Shown here: positions 10,601-21,300 of the stretch, in pieces
Layout of the letters: every line of letters starts with the position of its first letter
How positions within the stretch are numbered: the first letter of the stretch is position 1
Assembly: GCA_003254925.1 (NCBI GenBank)
Contig: QANZ01047738.1
Location: 1-64,000 of the forward strand
Source of the DNA: Chamaecrista fasciculata
Taxonomy: Eukaryota; Streptophyta; Magnoliopsida; Fabales; Fabaceae
Direction of reading: 5' to 3'
DNA: 64,000 nucleotides
Translations under genes and position numbers: made by a program
Notes under the pieces: model-generated
Seen by the model: the letters and a program-made list of their open reading frames with translations, nothing else
Database searches by the model: none
What the model was told of the DNA's origin: nothing

Positions 10601-11573
10601 TTTGCACACAATAAAAAAATTTAGGGGGTCATTTGCAAACAAAAAAAAAAGGCAGCTGAATCTTAAATATATCAACTTACAAGGTAGCACAAAACAAAAG
10701 TGGGTTTCTCTAATTTGCAAAATTATTTACCGTGATAGTGTAGCTGAATCTTAAAAATATCCACTTACAAGGTAACAAGATATTTCAATTTGCTAATGGA
10801 AGGAGAAAGTGTTCCAGAAAATCCTTTTGAACCCAAGCTCCTGCATATTACACCAAAATTTAACAAACAGATACATACAGAACAAGAAAATACTAGCTAG
10901 CCAGAATCAACCAGGATATATATATATATATATATATATGAACTTACAGAGATATGACATGTCCATTTCTACATATGACATGAGACCAACTAAAGCAAGG
11001 GCTCACAAGATTGCCATTCCAGTCTGTTATTTGATGGTTTGAATCATTCAGAGCCTTCAAAAACTCAAGCAAAGCTTCACCTGAATATAGACACAGTGAT
11101 GTTAAATGCATAAAACTCCCTCGAACATTTGATTTTGTGCAAATAACTCCTTTTATTAACATGTTCAATTAAAAAAAAATCAAGTTGCTATGTAATTCAA
11201 TGTTTGTTGTTGTATTTTACATTTATCCAAACGTAAAATTAATTATTTTTGTGATCAATAGTAGCCAAAAAAATTTATGTTTTTATGTTTTCAGTGAAAA
11301 TTTTAATAAAAGGGATTATTTGTAGAAAATTAAAAGCTCAGAGGATCATCTGTCGATTTTCAAAGTTCAATGAACTTTTTACCGAACAATCAAGGTTCAT
11401 AGGAGTTTTTTTACATTTTATCCTAAAGTCAGGTAGAAAATAAACAGAATATAAGCTAATTTTAGTATACCTTCCACATCAGGACCAGCAGTTGCAGAAC
11501 TGAGTCCTATCATAGTGAAGAACATCAGCCACCTAATCATCATTTCTTTTAGAGGAATATAAGCTTCTTTCAT
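7694..11573 (-). CDS. LRR receptor-like Ser/Thr kinase (At5g63710-like, LRR-II group)
   Basis: Eleven coding exons on the minus strand: 11573-11471, 11080-10948, 10840-10769, 10267-10124, 10012-9941, 9830-9765, 9666-9593, 9261-9118, 9001-8660, 8557-8163 and 8011-7694. They join in frame to about 620 residues. The order is a hydrophobic signal segment (about 12-28), an N-cap ending in [12 protein letters not shown], about five LRRs encoded by 72/144-base exons, a transmembrane segment near 229-251, and a kinase with GQGGFG (303), the lysine in IAVKRL (324), HRD (421-423) and DFG (441-443). All catalytic residues are present, so it should be an active RD kinase at the plasma membrane. Length and exon pattern match SERK-like short LRR receptor kinases, most closely At5g63710; ligand unknown. 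The start was chosen as the first ATG before the signal peptide; the downstream MetMet is an alternative. Confidence 0.9.
10361..10660. repeat. Truncated fold-back MULE-type element in a receptor kinase intron
   Basis: It begins GGCTAAAATGCAC, close to the end of the complete element at 51011-51390 (GGCTAAAATGCAGAA), and has the same 'aaactcc...' body. The right end is missing, so it appears truncated. It is followed by a duplicated exon border (10654-10689). Confidence 0.5.
10654..10777. repeat. 36-bp direct repeat copying an exon-intron border
   Basis: 10654-10689 and 10742-10777 match at about 33 of 36 positions. The second copy spans the 3' border of the receptor kinase LRR exon (10840-10769) with its donor. 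The first copy therefore carries an extra intact donor-like site inside the intron on the minus strand. Confidence 0.65.
11100..11432. repeat. Fold-back repeat in the first coding intron of the receptor kinase
   Basis: The left part (gttaaatgcataaaactccc) is the approximate inverse of the right end (ggagtttttttacattttatcc), and the body resembles the GGCTAAAATGCA family. No clear target duplication remains. Confidence 0.45.
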
Positions 11574-11869
11574 CTCCCAGGAATATTCACCTACACACCT
11601 TCTGCTTCCTTTACAAACATTCAGGGAAATCCAAAACATGAACATATAATATATATATATATATATATATGTAGATGTATATGTACAAATCACCAGAACA
11701 AACATGCTTATATATGACAATAAAATGAAAAACTTCTAACTTGGAAAGTTGGAACCCGACAGATTCACATGCAAGAGCAAATCATTGTTTAAAGAAACCA
11801 AATGGTATAAAAGAAAGTCAGACACAACAGTTTAAGAAACTAAGAAAGAGTAATAGTAGATTTCTCCAT

Positions 11870-12060
11870 TTAGTCTTTGAAAGATAAAAGTATAAGATTT
11901 AGTCCTCAAAAGATACAGTTACAATCAATTTAGTCCTTTTGTTAAATATAGTAACTAAAATTTAATAAAATGAATAACTTTGAGCTTGGAAATTAGGAAC
12001 CTGACAGATTACAGATTAAGAAAGTCACACACAACAGTTTAAGAAAATAATATAGATGAC
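11870..12060. repeat. Degenerate 'tttagtcctt' repeat
   Basis: Several short tttagtc(c)tt motifs occur here, shared with other fold-back repeats in the window. The ends are not clear. It lies in the 5' intron of the receptor kinase gene. Confidence 0.3.
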
Positions 12061-12360
12061 AGATTACAAAGGGTATGTTCTTTCCCAAATGATACAGTCA
12101 TATTTCTATAGAATAGTCAATAGAGTGAGTATATATGATATGACTAAGTAAAATCCAAAATATCTTAAATTTTCAAACAAAACTTATTAAAAGAAAAGAA
12201 AAGGAGGGAGAGATTACAGCCAATAACAACTATTTAGACAGGAAAATTAGAGAAATATAAGATGGACATATCACTATCAGTATGAAACATGAAAACCCAT
12301 GAAGAGTGAGACATGAAAACTTGGAAGTAAGGAAAAGAAGAAAAGAATGGAGAAACTTAC

Positions 12361-12510
12361 TTGGGTGAGCACGAAGGAAGCTTGATGAGAAGGAAGCAAG
12401 TGAAGGAGGAGACATTTATTGTTGGGATGATGAAGACAGTGAGTGAAATGGAGGGTCAATGGAAATTAGTGAGTGGGGTCCAATGGTCAATTAGCATTAA
12501 GAATATAAAG
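12361..12510 (-). promoter_or_regulatory. Probable 5' untranslated exon and promoter of the receptor kinase gene
   Basis: On the minus strand a strong donor (CCCAA|GTAAGTTT, intron from 12360) ends a likely non-coding first exon, about 790 bp upstream of the start codon. A TTTATATTC motif near 12500 could be its TATA box. Transcript evidence would be needed to fix the start site. Confidence 0.4.
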
Positions 12511-12708
12511 AATTGTGAAAAGCAAAATGCCCAATTTCTGGGTTGCACAATGCCAAACAATAGGATAGGAGGGATACTTTGTGCTCTCAGTGGTGGACAG
12601 AATAGTATTTTCTCACATTTTGATTTGCAAAGTTTTTGTGAAGTGCACATGATCAATGAAATAAGAGAGAAAATCTAGATTAAATTTTCTTTTTCTATAT
12701 TTAATTTA

Positions 12709-12951
12709 GGATAAATATACATTTTAGTCCTTAAAGTTATCAAAATTATGATTTAGCCCTTAAACATTGGAAATATAATTTTTGGTCTTTGATTTTTTTT
12801 TACAAACATCAATTATTTAATTCTTACAGATAATACTTCAAGAACTAAATAGTCAACATTTGTAAAAATATCAAGGATCAAAAAGTGTGTTTCTAATATT
12901 CAAGGACTAAATCTTAATTTTGAAACAAATTTAAAGACTAAAACAAAAGTT
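12709..12951. repeat. Inverted-repeat MITE-like element
   Basis: The left arm (acattttagtccttaaag, aaattatgatttag) is mirrored by the right arm (aaatcttaattttgaaac, aagactaaaac). No coding potential. The same family recurs near 52215 and 53385. No target duplication could be assigned. Confidence 0.5.
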
Positions 12952-14393
12952 TTCCTTTTACTTTATCTCATCTTGTCAAGTACTTCAGAGGATTCATTCT
13001 AGATATAGAGAGGATATATGAGAGATGAGAATTCCACTAAACTACCATTTTCAACTTTAAAAAGTTTTTAATAAAAATAATGGCCATGCCATTATATATT
13101 CCCCACCCCCTTTATATCTTTTTCAAACAATTTGATCAAAATGCTCAAAAGTGCTGAGCTGTGGAAAGAAGCTTCCACTATTATTGATTTTGGATTATAT
13201 CTCTTTCCCCTGTTTCATGACAAGGCCTCTTCATATTTTTCCAAAGGCAAACACTTTAAAAGCAACTAATAATAAGACTAAGAGCACCAAAAGATGGGGA
13301 TAATAAGAATTTATATAACATCACCTGTAGAGGTATAGATACCATATGCTCCCTTCACATGACAAATTTTTTTAAGTTTATACATACATGTACGTCTGAG
13401 GCATCAATTACATGTAGTATATATTGACCGTTGCTAATACGGGTAGAATGAGAATAGAGTCAACTTGGAGAAACAAATAAAAGACAAAAATTATGAGATT
13501 TATATGAGATCTCTCAATATATATGCTCTCTCTTTTTTCACTTCTTTGTATTTATATCTCTACCTTACAATTCTTTAAGAATTTTAAGAAGTCATAATTT
13601 GTATATGTTAAGCTATATTATCTATCCAATGAGATAACAAAAATTGCAGCACTTCATTACACATCTGTTTGGGAGAACAATAATCTTAATCCAATCCAAT
13701 CCAATCCAATCCAAATGGATGGGATGAAATTATAATTTAATTGGATGAGATGAGATGATGTATTGGTGTTTGGGTGATTTTATTGAGAATGATGTTAAAT
13801 AGGGTGTGAAATTATATAAAAGGGGTTGTAATGATTGTGGTTGGTAGAAAAAAGTAGATGGATTTTTGTGATTTGTATAGGGGTATAAATGGTAGGAAAT
13901 AATGAGATGAGATGAGATGAGATGAGATTGGATTGGATGAGATGACAGGTGTTTTGTTGTTTTTTGGTTGAAATAAGATTGAGATGAGATGATATTGGGA
14001 AGTGTGATATGGTATTGGAAATTGTGAGGATGAGAAAATTTTGGATTGAGGGTTAGGGGTCAATCCAAATCCAAGTGGATGAGATTAGGGGTCAATCCAA
14101 ATAATATTGGAATTATTTTTAAGAATACAATTTGGTCCATAAATTCGAACTGTTCCAATTAATCAATCTCTAACATGTGTAAATGATAGCTCGGGCCTTG
14201 TAGAAAACCCCAATCATTAATAATGGGGTCTATTTATGAAATTGAACGACAAAAAAATAACAAATAATAGTTTGAGGACCAAATAGCAAATTACAAAACA
14301 ACACTAAATTGTAATAAAATGTGTGGTGAAAGGTTCATTTTGGTCCTAAATGTATATATGGCCTAATATTCATGGACTCAGCATTACTTTTTC
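12952..14393. other. Gene-free intergenic DNA with (GAGAT)n and ccaatcc repeats
   Basis: No gene recognised. A (GAGAT)n microsatellite lies at about 13903-13929 and an (aatcc)n run at about 13690-13714. The phrase 'aggggtcaatccaaat' occurs twice near 14057 and 14087. The open frame on the minus strand here (13812-14063) reads through low-complexity DNA and is not credible. Confidence 0.5.
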
Positions 14394-14489
14394 TAGGGGT
14401 GTTCATGGACCAAGCCCAACCCGGCGGACCCGGCCCGGCCCGATGGTGTTCGGGCCGGGTCCGGGTCTAGCTAGTCTAGACCCGGCCCG
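14394..14489. mobile_element. Left end of a hAT-type element, broken at an N
   Basis: It begins TAGGGGTGTTCATGG, the hAT-type terminus also seen at 6893, then becomes very GC-rich (cccggcccg repeats). It ends in a perfect 10-bp hairpin (CCGGGTCTAG at 14461-14470 and CTAGACCCGG at 14476-14485) just before the single N at 14490. No right end follows the N. Confidence 0.5.
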
Positions 14490-14639
14490 NGAAATTTTAT
14501 GATTATCTATACTATATTATATGACTGTCTAATTTTTCCATTCGTCAATTTTTCTAAATTTTATGTTAAAGTAAAAGTTATGGTCTTTTTTTTGTGGAAT
14601 GAAAGGCTATTTTGATAAAAAAAAAAAAAAATTATGGTC

Positions 14640-15130
14640 TTCAAATTATAGTATAGGTTTCATTTTAGTTCTAAACTATTTTTTGTTTTGTCCTCAAATT
14701 TTCACTTTTATTTTGTTTTGGTCCTCAAACTCTTATATTATTTTGTTTTGATCCTCAAACTTTTATATTTGTTTTATTTTGGTCCTTGAAATGTGATTTC
14801 GTCTGATTTATGCTAGTGTTTCTAACTTACTGTTGAGATTAATTATTTCTTTCTCATATGTGTCATAATAAGTAGTGAGTTGACAAAGAGAAAAAAAAAA
14901 CTCTTTGAAAGAAAAATCAATCACAAATTTATAATGATATATATGAGAGAAAATTGATCAATCTCAATTGTCTAGATTAGAGATAATAAAAGAAATTAGA
15001 CGTAATTCCTATTTTGGAGACCAAAACGGAACAAATATAAAAATTTGAGTAACAAAAAAAATAATTTTAAGATCAAAATGAAACTAACCTTATAATTTGA
15101 AAATCAAAATAAAGTTTTAACTTGAAATAA
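14640..15130. repeat. Fold-back repeat (ttttggtcctcaaa family)
   Basis: The left arm repeats ttttgttttggtcctcaaa and the right arm repeats its inverse (gaccaaaacggaac, gatcaaaatgaaac). The middle (about 14860-14990) is unique. There are no clear ends or target duplication, so it is probably an old, decayed member. Confidence 0.5.
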
Positions 15131-15564
15131 AAGTTGCCATAAAATATTTTAAAAAATAAAACGTTGTAGAAGACGTTAAATAACTTTACACAACATCACT
15201 AATTTTAATATATTATAGAAAAATATATATATAATTAGGTATAATTACATTTAGTAAAAATCGTGATAAAATAAATTCCTTTATATAAAAATGTATACCT
15301 GTGGAAAGAATCTTATTTCTATGGCACAGTTAAGAAGTCAAGTTTCAAAGCCTTGAACATCAAGTCTATGTATCTTTGTTATATTAGAATTTTATTTTTT
15401 TTAAATTAATAAACAAAATAGTTTTATTTTTATAAAAAGGTTTATATAAATTTATATTTTATAAATTTATATTTAAATAAATATTGTCATATTCTATAAT
15501 TTTTAAAATTAATCATATCCTTGTCCGTAACATAGAATCTTAGTAAATCAGGAAATTACTTTTT

Positions 15565-15900
15565 TTAAAAGTACTAATTTCGTCCCTAATCTTTGTTAGT
15601 TTCGTCCCTCAATGTTTTATATTTTAGTCAATTTTATCATTTGACTAACTTCTTTCAATAAATTAACGACAGATTGTATCCTATTTTTCAATCTGAGTTA
15701 GGAGTTAGGTTTCTTTTTCTATCAATTTTACATTATATATTATTAATCACGTAGATTCTATCGATAGATTTGGTTTAAATAAGAACAAAAGATAAAATTG
15801 ACCAAAATGTAAAACATTTGAGATAAAATTGACAGCAAAAAAATATTGAAGACAAAATTGATAGCTAATGTATAATTTGGTGACGAAATTGATACTTTGG
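15565..15900. repeat. Fold-back repeat (tttcgtccctaa family)
   Basis: The left arm (actaatttcgtccctaatc, gtcaattttatc) is mirrored by the right arm (gataaaattgaccaaaatg, gacgaaattgatactttgg). It lies about 220 bp upstream of the gene at 16123. No coding function. Confidence 0.55.
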
Positions 15901-16052
15901 CTGTTTTTTTTTTTTTTGGATAGCCAATCTATCAAACGTAGGTTACAAGTTTTGTTTGATCCTCTAAACCAACAATTATTACATTTCCCCTTAGAATAAG
16001 ATTTGAGAATCAAAATTAGAGCAAATTGGGATTGGGATTCACAGAAAGCTCA

Positions 16053-16058
16053 CACGTG
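16053..16058. promoter_or_regulatory. G-box (CACGTG)
   Basis: A palindromic CACGTG, within cacacgtgat, lies about 65 bp before the start codon at 16123. It is the core site for plant bZIP and bHLH factors. One six-base motif is weak evidence by itself. Confidence 0.35.
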
Positions 16059-16122
16059 ATCTCGTTCGTATTGTACTGTACCTACTCACTCTGCATTTGC
16101 AAACCTCTTTTCCTGCAGAGTT

Positions 16123-17811
16123 ATGGCTTCTACATCAGCGAACCAGACGAGAGCTAAATCCGTCGATACCTCCGATTTCCAATGCTCACATTGGGATTCT
16201 TACAAGGATTTCTCCACTCACATTCGCAACAAAAGCACGCAACTCCGATCATCTGCTCAGAAATTCAACTATTTCACAACTCTCTCTCAAGCGTTCGTCG
16301 TCCCCAATTCTCGCGGTGACCCCGATGCCGTCGATTTCGTCACCCATCTCTACGGCTCCGTCAAACGCGACTTACTCACTCTTCAAGAACAGAACAGACC
16401 CCTCCAACAAGATGAAATTGTCGGCGACCGACAGTATAAGCTTTTCTTGGAAAACCTAAGGGTCGACGGTCAATCCTACGTTCTTGATATTCCTCAGGAC
16501 GGCGTGTTTATTAAATACGAACCCAAAGACGAACCCCCAACTCACTCTGCCTCTGATTGTGCGAACCACACTCTTGTTCGCCAGGATTCGAGAGTCAAGG
16601 AAGAGGAACAAGATAACGACGATGATCCACCTCATAAGAAAAAGCCTGTGCAACAACTAGATCTCGCTGTTGTGTGTATCAGAGATTTGATGGATTCCGT
16701 TCTGAAATTTTGTCTTGTTTCTTTTGTTTTGCTGGCATTTTGATTTCTTGGTTGCTTTGCTTTGCTTTCCCAGGTGAATGTGGATCAGTGGTTGAGTAAG
16801 CATGAAGTTGGAGCACGGAAAGACACAGACTATTGGGTGAGACTCATGGATGTTCTTGAGAAGCCTTACTGTGAGAGAGAGTATAAGAGTCTTCTCAAAC
16901 AATTTCATGAAAGAAAGCCTGTGCAAAAACAAAGAAACTTGCGTGGGCGCATAGTAGTCTACAAGGAAGATCGTCTAGGAAAGTCCTTTCTTGACCACCA
17001 TCCTGGTAATAATAATGATATATACATATCTGATATCTCACTTTCATTGTGATATTTCCATGTATGATGCTCTCTAAAATAGAGAAAAATAGATATGGAG
17101 CGTTTGAGACTCGTGTAAGTGGTGGGTGTCACCATTTAAATGATCTATTACCTTGTATGAGAATGGGGAGGGAATGAGGATCAATCTATCATAAATTTCA
17201 TGATAAATTCTACTGAGTAACTACATTGGGCGGAGACTTGCTTGTTTTGTTTGTGTAGGTGTAGCTAGCTTCCTTAAATGGTTTTACTGTGTTCTTGTTT
17301 TCTGCTGGCATATTCCTTATTGAAGGTAGTTGCTAACTTTGACTTACAAACTGATCGTGTAGATCTGGAAAAAATAATAGATTCTGTTTGTGATGATCAC
17401 CCCAGAGTCCTGAATCTCCTACGTGGGTTTTTCTATTGGTTAAGAGTAAGTATCTTCTGATATTTGAGTCTCCTGTATGTGTTTTAATTCTCTAGTTATT
17501 CTGGCTCTGCTGCATTGATGTTTTCTCATAATGCCTTCCTCCCGGCACATGGAACTGAAAATATTTAGATTTTGCATGTCTTAAAGTTTTATATCTTCCT
17601 TCTATATAATGACTGTAAAAATAAACATAACAGCATTGGCTTTCCAGAATCCTGTACATTTTTGAGAGATTATTGTTAGAAAATTAGAGGGTCCCTTGCA
17701 AAATCGACTTCTGATTCGTAGGTTGTGTGATGACAGAATATATCTCATGAAGGGGCGTTTCAGCCTTGGAAAGATCCATCGTGTTTGGAAGTGCTGCCAT
17801 CATTAAGATAA
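16123..17811 (+). CDS. Unrecognised plant protein, 312 residues
   Basis: Four exons, 16123-16671, 16774-17005, 17363-17445 and 17737-17811, join in frame to 312 residues ending in TAA. I do not recognise the family. Visible features: a Ser/Thr-rich start (MASTSANQTRAKS), a central helical region (YGSVKRDLLTLQEQNRPLQQ), an acidic patch near 158-169 followed by HKKK (possible nuclear signal), an aromatic-rich region (DQWLSKHEVG, DYWVRLMDVLEKPY), and a conserved-looking C-terminus (DDHPRVLNLLRGFFYWLR, ISHEGAFQPWKDPSC). No signal peptide or membrane span is evident. Splice sites are GT-AG; the first donor is GTGTGT, chosen because it keeps frame. Codon use and clean exon joining indicate a real gene. 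Confidence 0.78.
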
Positions 17812-18149
17812 GGGTATAAATACATGTTCATTTTGCATAGTGTCTATAATATATTCTTATACACAATGCTGTAGCAGCAGATGTTCTTTGTCACTCGTGA
17901 AGTTTAATCTAGAAAGAAAAATTCCAGAGCAGACCCTTTTCATTCAAATTTCTCTGAATCCTGTTAATTTGTTGTTCTTTTATGAAACCAAACAATTAGG
18001 GCTGAGTGACAAGGACATTAGAGTAGAATCAACATACTAAAGCACAATATACATATGCAAAGTTGATGACCCAGATTACATGATTTGATTACACTAACAA
18101 TTAAAGATTAAAGAATGAATCTTAAAGGAGGTGAATTCAAGTTCGAATC

Positions 18150-18335
18150 TTTGGTGGTAGAGAACTAGAGATATTCACATTTTGTACTCAACAATGCCTT
18201 AGAACAGGATTGAATCTTTGTTGGTAGAGAACTAGAGATATTCACATTTTGTGCTTCAGAACAGGATTGAATCTTTGTTGGTAGAGAATTAGAGATATTC
18301 ACATTTTGTACTCAACAATGCTTCAGAACAGGATT
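18150..18335. repeat. Three tandem copies of a roughly 60-bp unit
   Basis: The unit 'tttgttggtagagaactagagatattcacattttg...cttcagaacaggattgaa', split here, occurs three times with few changes, just beyond the stop codon of the ammonium transporter gene. It probably lies in that gene's 3' untranslated or flanking DNA. Confidence 0.7.
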
Positions 18336-18365
18336 ATATGGAATAAAAGTGCTTGCTACTATGAT

Positions 18366-21300
18366 CTAAACCAACTGGGTCGCACCACTGGAAGCCACAC
18401 CTGGGCGATTGGTATCCTCTGTGAAGATGCCAAGCTTCTCTCCATCGCCCCACAATGCATAAGCTTCCTCACCATGAACTGCATCATCCCCAATAAGCAA
18501 TTCCTCCTCAGACATTCTGAGTGGGATCACAAGGCTTATGACCACACAGATTATGGAAGTCACCACCAGATTCCATCCCACTGTGAACAGACCTCCAACT
18601 ATTTGTTTAAGGATTTGCATCCCACCGGAGCCACCATACACACCTCCCCGGGAGTATGTCACCGGCAGGAACAGCGCACTCAGGCGAGGCTCCGCGAAGA
18701 GGCCGGTGAGTATGCCGCCTAGGAAGCCAGCCACAGCGTGGGTGTGGAACACGGCCAGAGTGTCATCCACCATCTCGAACAGCTTGAGCCTCTTCCCCAG
18801 TACCATCATGGTGAACCATGGCACACTGCCTGATAGAACTCCCATCACTATGGCAGCCCATCCTTGTACAAGGCCTATATATAAACATGGAATTATTCTG
18901 ATATTACACTTACACATCAAATGATTCACATGGTTCTGTAGGATTCTGTGTGTTTCTCTTAATATGATCAAAGATATAACATGGTTGCACAAGTATTAGA
19001 GGAAATATCAATGAATGGTCGTAGTGGAAGAATATTGTAGTCAGTAGTCACAAAGATATTTGTATTGTTTAGTAAAAATTACTCTGGATTCTGGAATCAG
19101 TGCGTACTATATCCAACAAGAAATGTGAGGGAGAATATTCTTCAGTGAGTGTTATGGGAAGTATAAAATTAAAACATAAAAAATGTGTTCATGTTATTAT
19201 AATACTTCACTACTTCATACCAACTCCATTTCATCATATTTTAGTTTTATCTCGAAAGTTATAAATAGATATATAAAATATTGTTACTTGACTTCTATTC
19301 GATATATATATAATATTGTATATCCTATTTTGATATATAATATTGTATATACGTATATTAAAAAAATGTCATATATAATGTATTTTATCAAATTTAAAAA
19401 TTAACAATAAAAACTGTCGAAATATGTACTTTTGTATAAAATAGGCACTATGTTATTACATTATATAGCGGCTAAAGTGCACTTTTGGTCTCATAACTAT
19501 TTTTATTATAATTTTGGTTTCATAATTTTGGCAAAGGTCTCAATTTGGTCTCATAACTTTTTTTTTGCAATTTTGGTCTCATAACTTTTGAAAACATCTC
19601 ACCGTTGGTCCCAAGCTGATCCACATTCATTATTTGCCGTTAAATCCACTTCACTCATATTTGTCGCGTCATCATTCAATTCAATATGTCAGATCATCTT
19701 TAACGGTAGAAGAAAATCAGCTTGGAACCAACGATGGGACATTTTCAGAAGTTGTGAGACCAAAATTGCAACAAAAAAAATTATGGGACCAAATTGAAAC
19801 CTTTGTCAAAGTTATGAGACTAAAAGTGTATTTTACCCTTATATAATCTAATTAGTTAATTAGTCAAGCGAAGTAAGGACTAAGGAGTATATTATATAAT
19901 GATAATGATGAAGAATGAAGGTAAAACCCACCCTAGTTGGGTCGAGAAGCAAGACAATGAAAGATGAAAAATTTAAAATACATTGAATAAAGAAAAGTTG
20001 TGGTGGTGGCGTAAGAGAAAAGGCAAGGGAAGAGGATGATGCATGAAATAGACAGATATTATTTAAAATACCAGCGGCGGGAGTGATGCAAACGAGGCCG
20101 GTGATCATGCCCTGAACGGCGCCGATGACGGAGGGCTTGTGGAAGAAGATGACGTCAAGTGATGTCCATATCAGGAGGAATCAGTGTTCGCTGCGTAAGG
20201 ATCTCCACCGTTGAATCCCGCCCATCCTAACCATACAAGCCCTGCTCCGGCCAACGTCAGCAACACGTTGTTCGGTGGAAATCTCTCTGTCTTTCTTCGT
20301 CCGAGGTCCCACCTATATATGTATTTTTTTAGTACAAATTTCAATGCAAGGAATTAATCTTTTCTACAAGGTTAAAATCTTATTTTGGTTCCTCATATTT
20401 GCTTAAAGTTTTTGTTTTGGTCCCTCAAGCTTTTAAAAAGTTTTACCGTTAGTCCTAACTCTTTTCCATCTATTTTTTCTGTTTTTTTTTTAAAAAAAAA
20501 ACTAACTTTCATCTTCCAACAATTTTTCTTTTTTACAAAAAGGAAGGACCTTAATGCAAAAGAGTAAAATTGTTGGGAGATGAAAGTCAATTTTTTCTCT
20601 TTTTTGTAATGGAAAAGACATGGACTAACGGTGGAATTTTCTAGAAACTTAAGGGACCAAAATGGAACTTTGAGCAAACATGAGGGACCAAAATGGAACG
20701 AACAAAATTTGAAAGACCAAAACATAACCTTGAGCAAACATGAGGGACCAAAACAAAACAAAAAAATTAAGAGATCAAAACAGAATTTTGAACAAACATG
20801 AAAAATCAAAATAAGGCTTTAGGCAGGGTAATAAAGGCCATGACATTATGACAATTGACACCCCTACAGTACTGAGACTAGAAGCCAATAGGCAGACTAA
20901 CCAAAACATAGAGAAGAACTAGTTAGTTAAAGAAGTTAGGTAAATAACTAACTAACTAACCAACCCAATAAACAACAGTAAAATTGGCAATTTGGTCCTA
21001 TATTTTTTGCTCAGTTCCCAATTTAGTCCTATATTTATTTTTGTTGCACTTTTGATCATATATCTTTGGACCAGTTCCTAATTTGGTCTCATATTTTTTT
21101 GTTACAAATTTGGTCTCATATCTTTGTAAAAATATCTACAAACGGTTGACCATTTTACAAAAATATAAGACCAATTATGCAACTTAACCAAAATATATAG
21201 AACCAAATTGAAACATTTTACAAAGATATGAGACCAAAAATACAACAAAAAGATATAGGATCAAATTGGAAACTCCACAAAAGATATGGGACCAAATTTG

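Noticed and set aside
14506..14560. Helitron-like 5' end (TCTATACTATATTATATG)
   Set aside because: No hairpin plus CTRR end was found downstream, and the sequence follows an N, so only half an argument exists.
20393..20809. 138-residue minus-strand frame
   Set aside because: It translates repeated 'ggaccaaaa' arms of a fold-back repeat inside the AMT2 intron; the hydrophobic look comes from the repeat.
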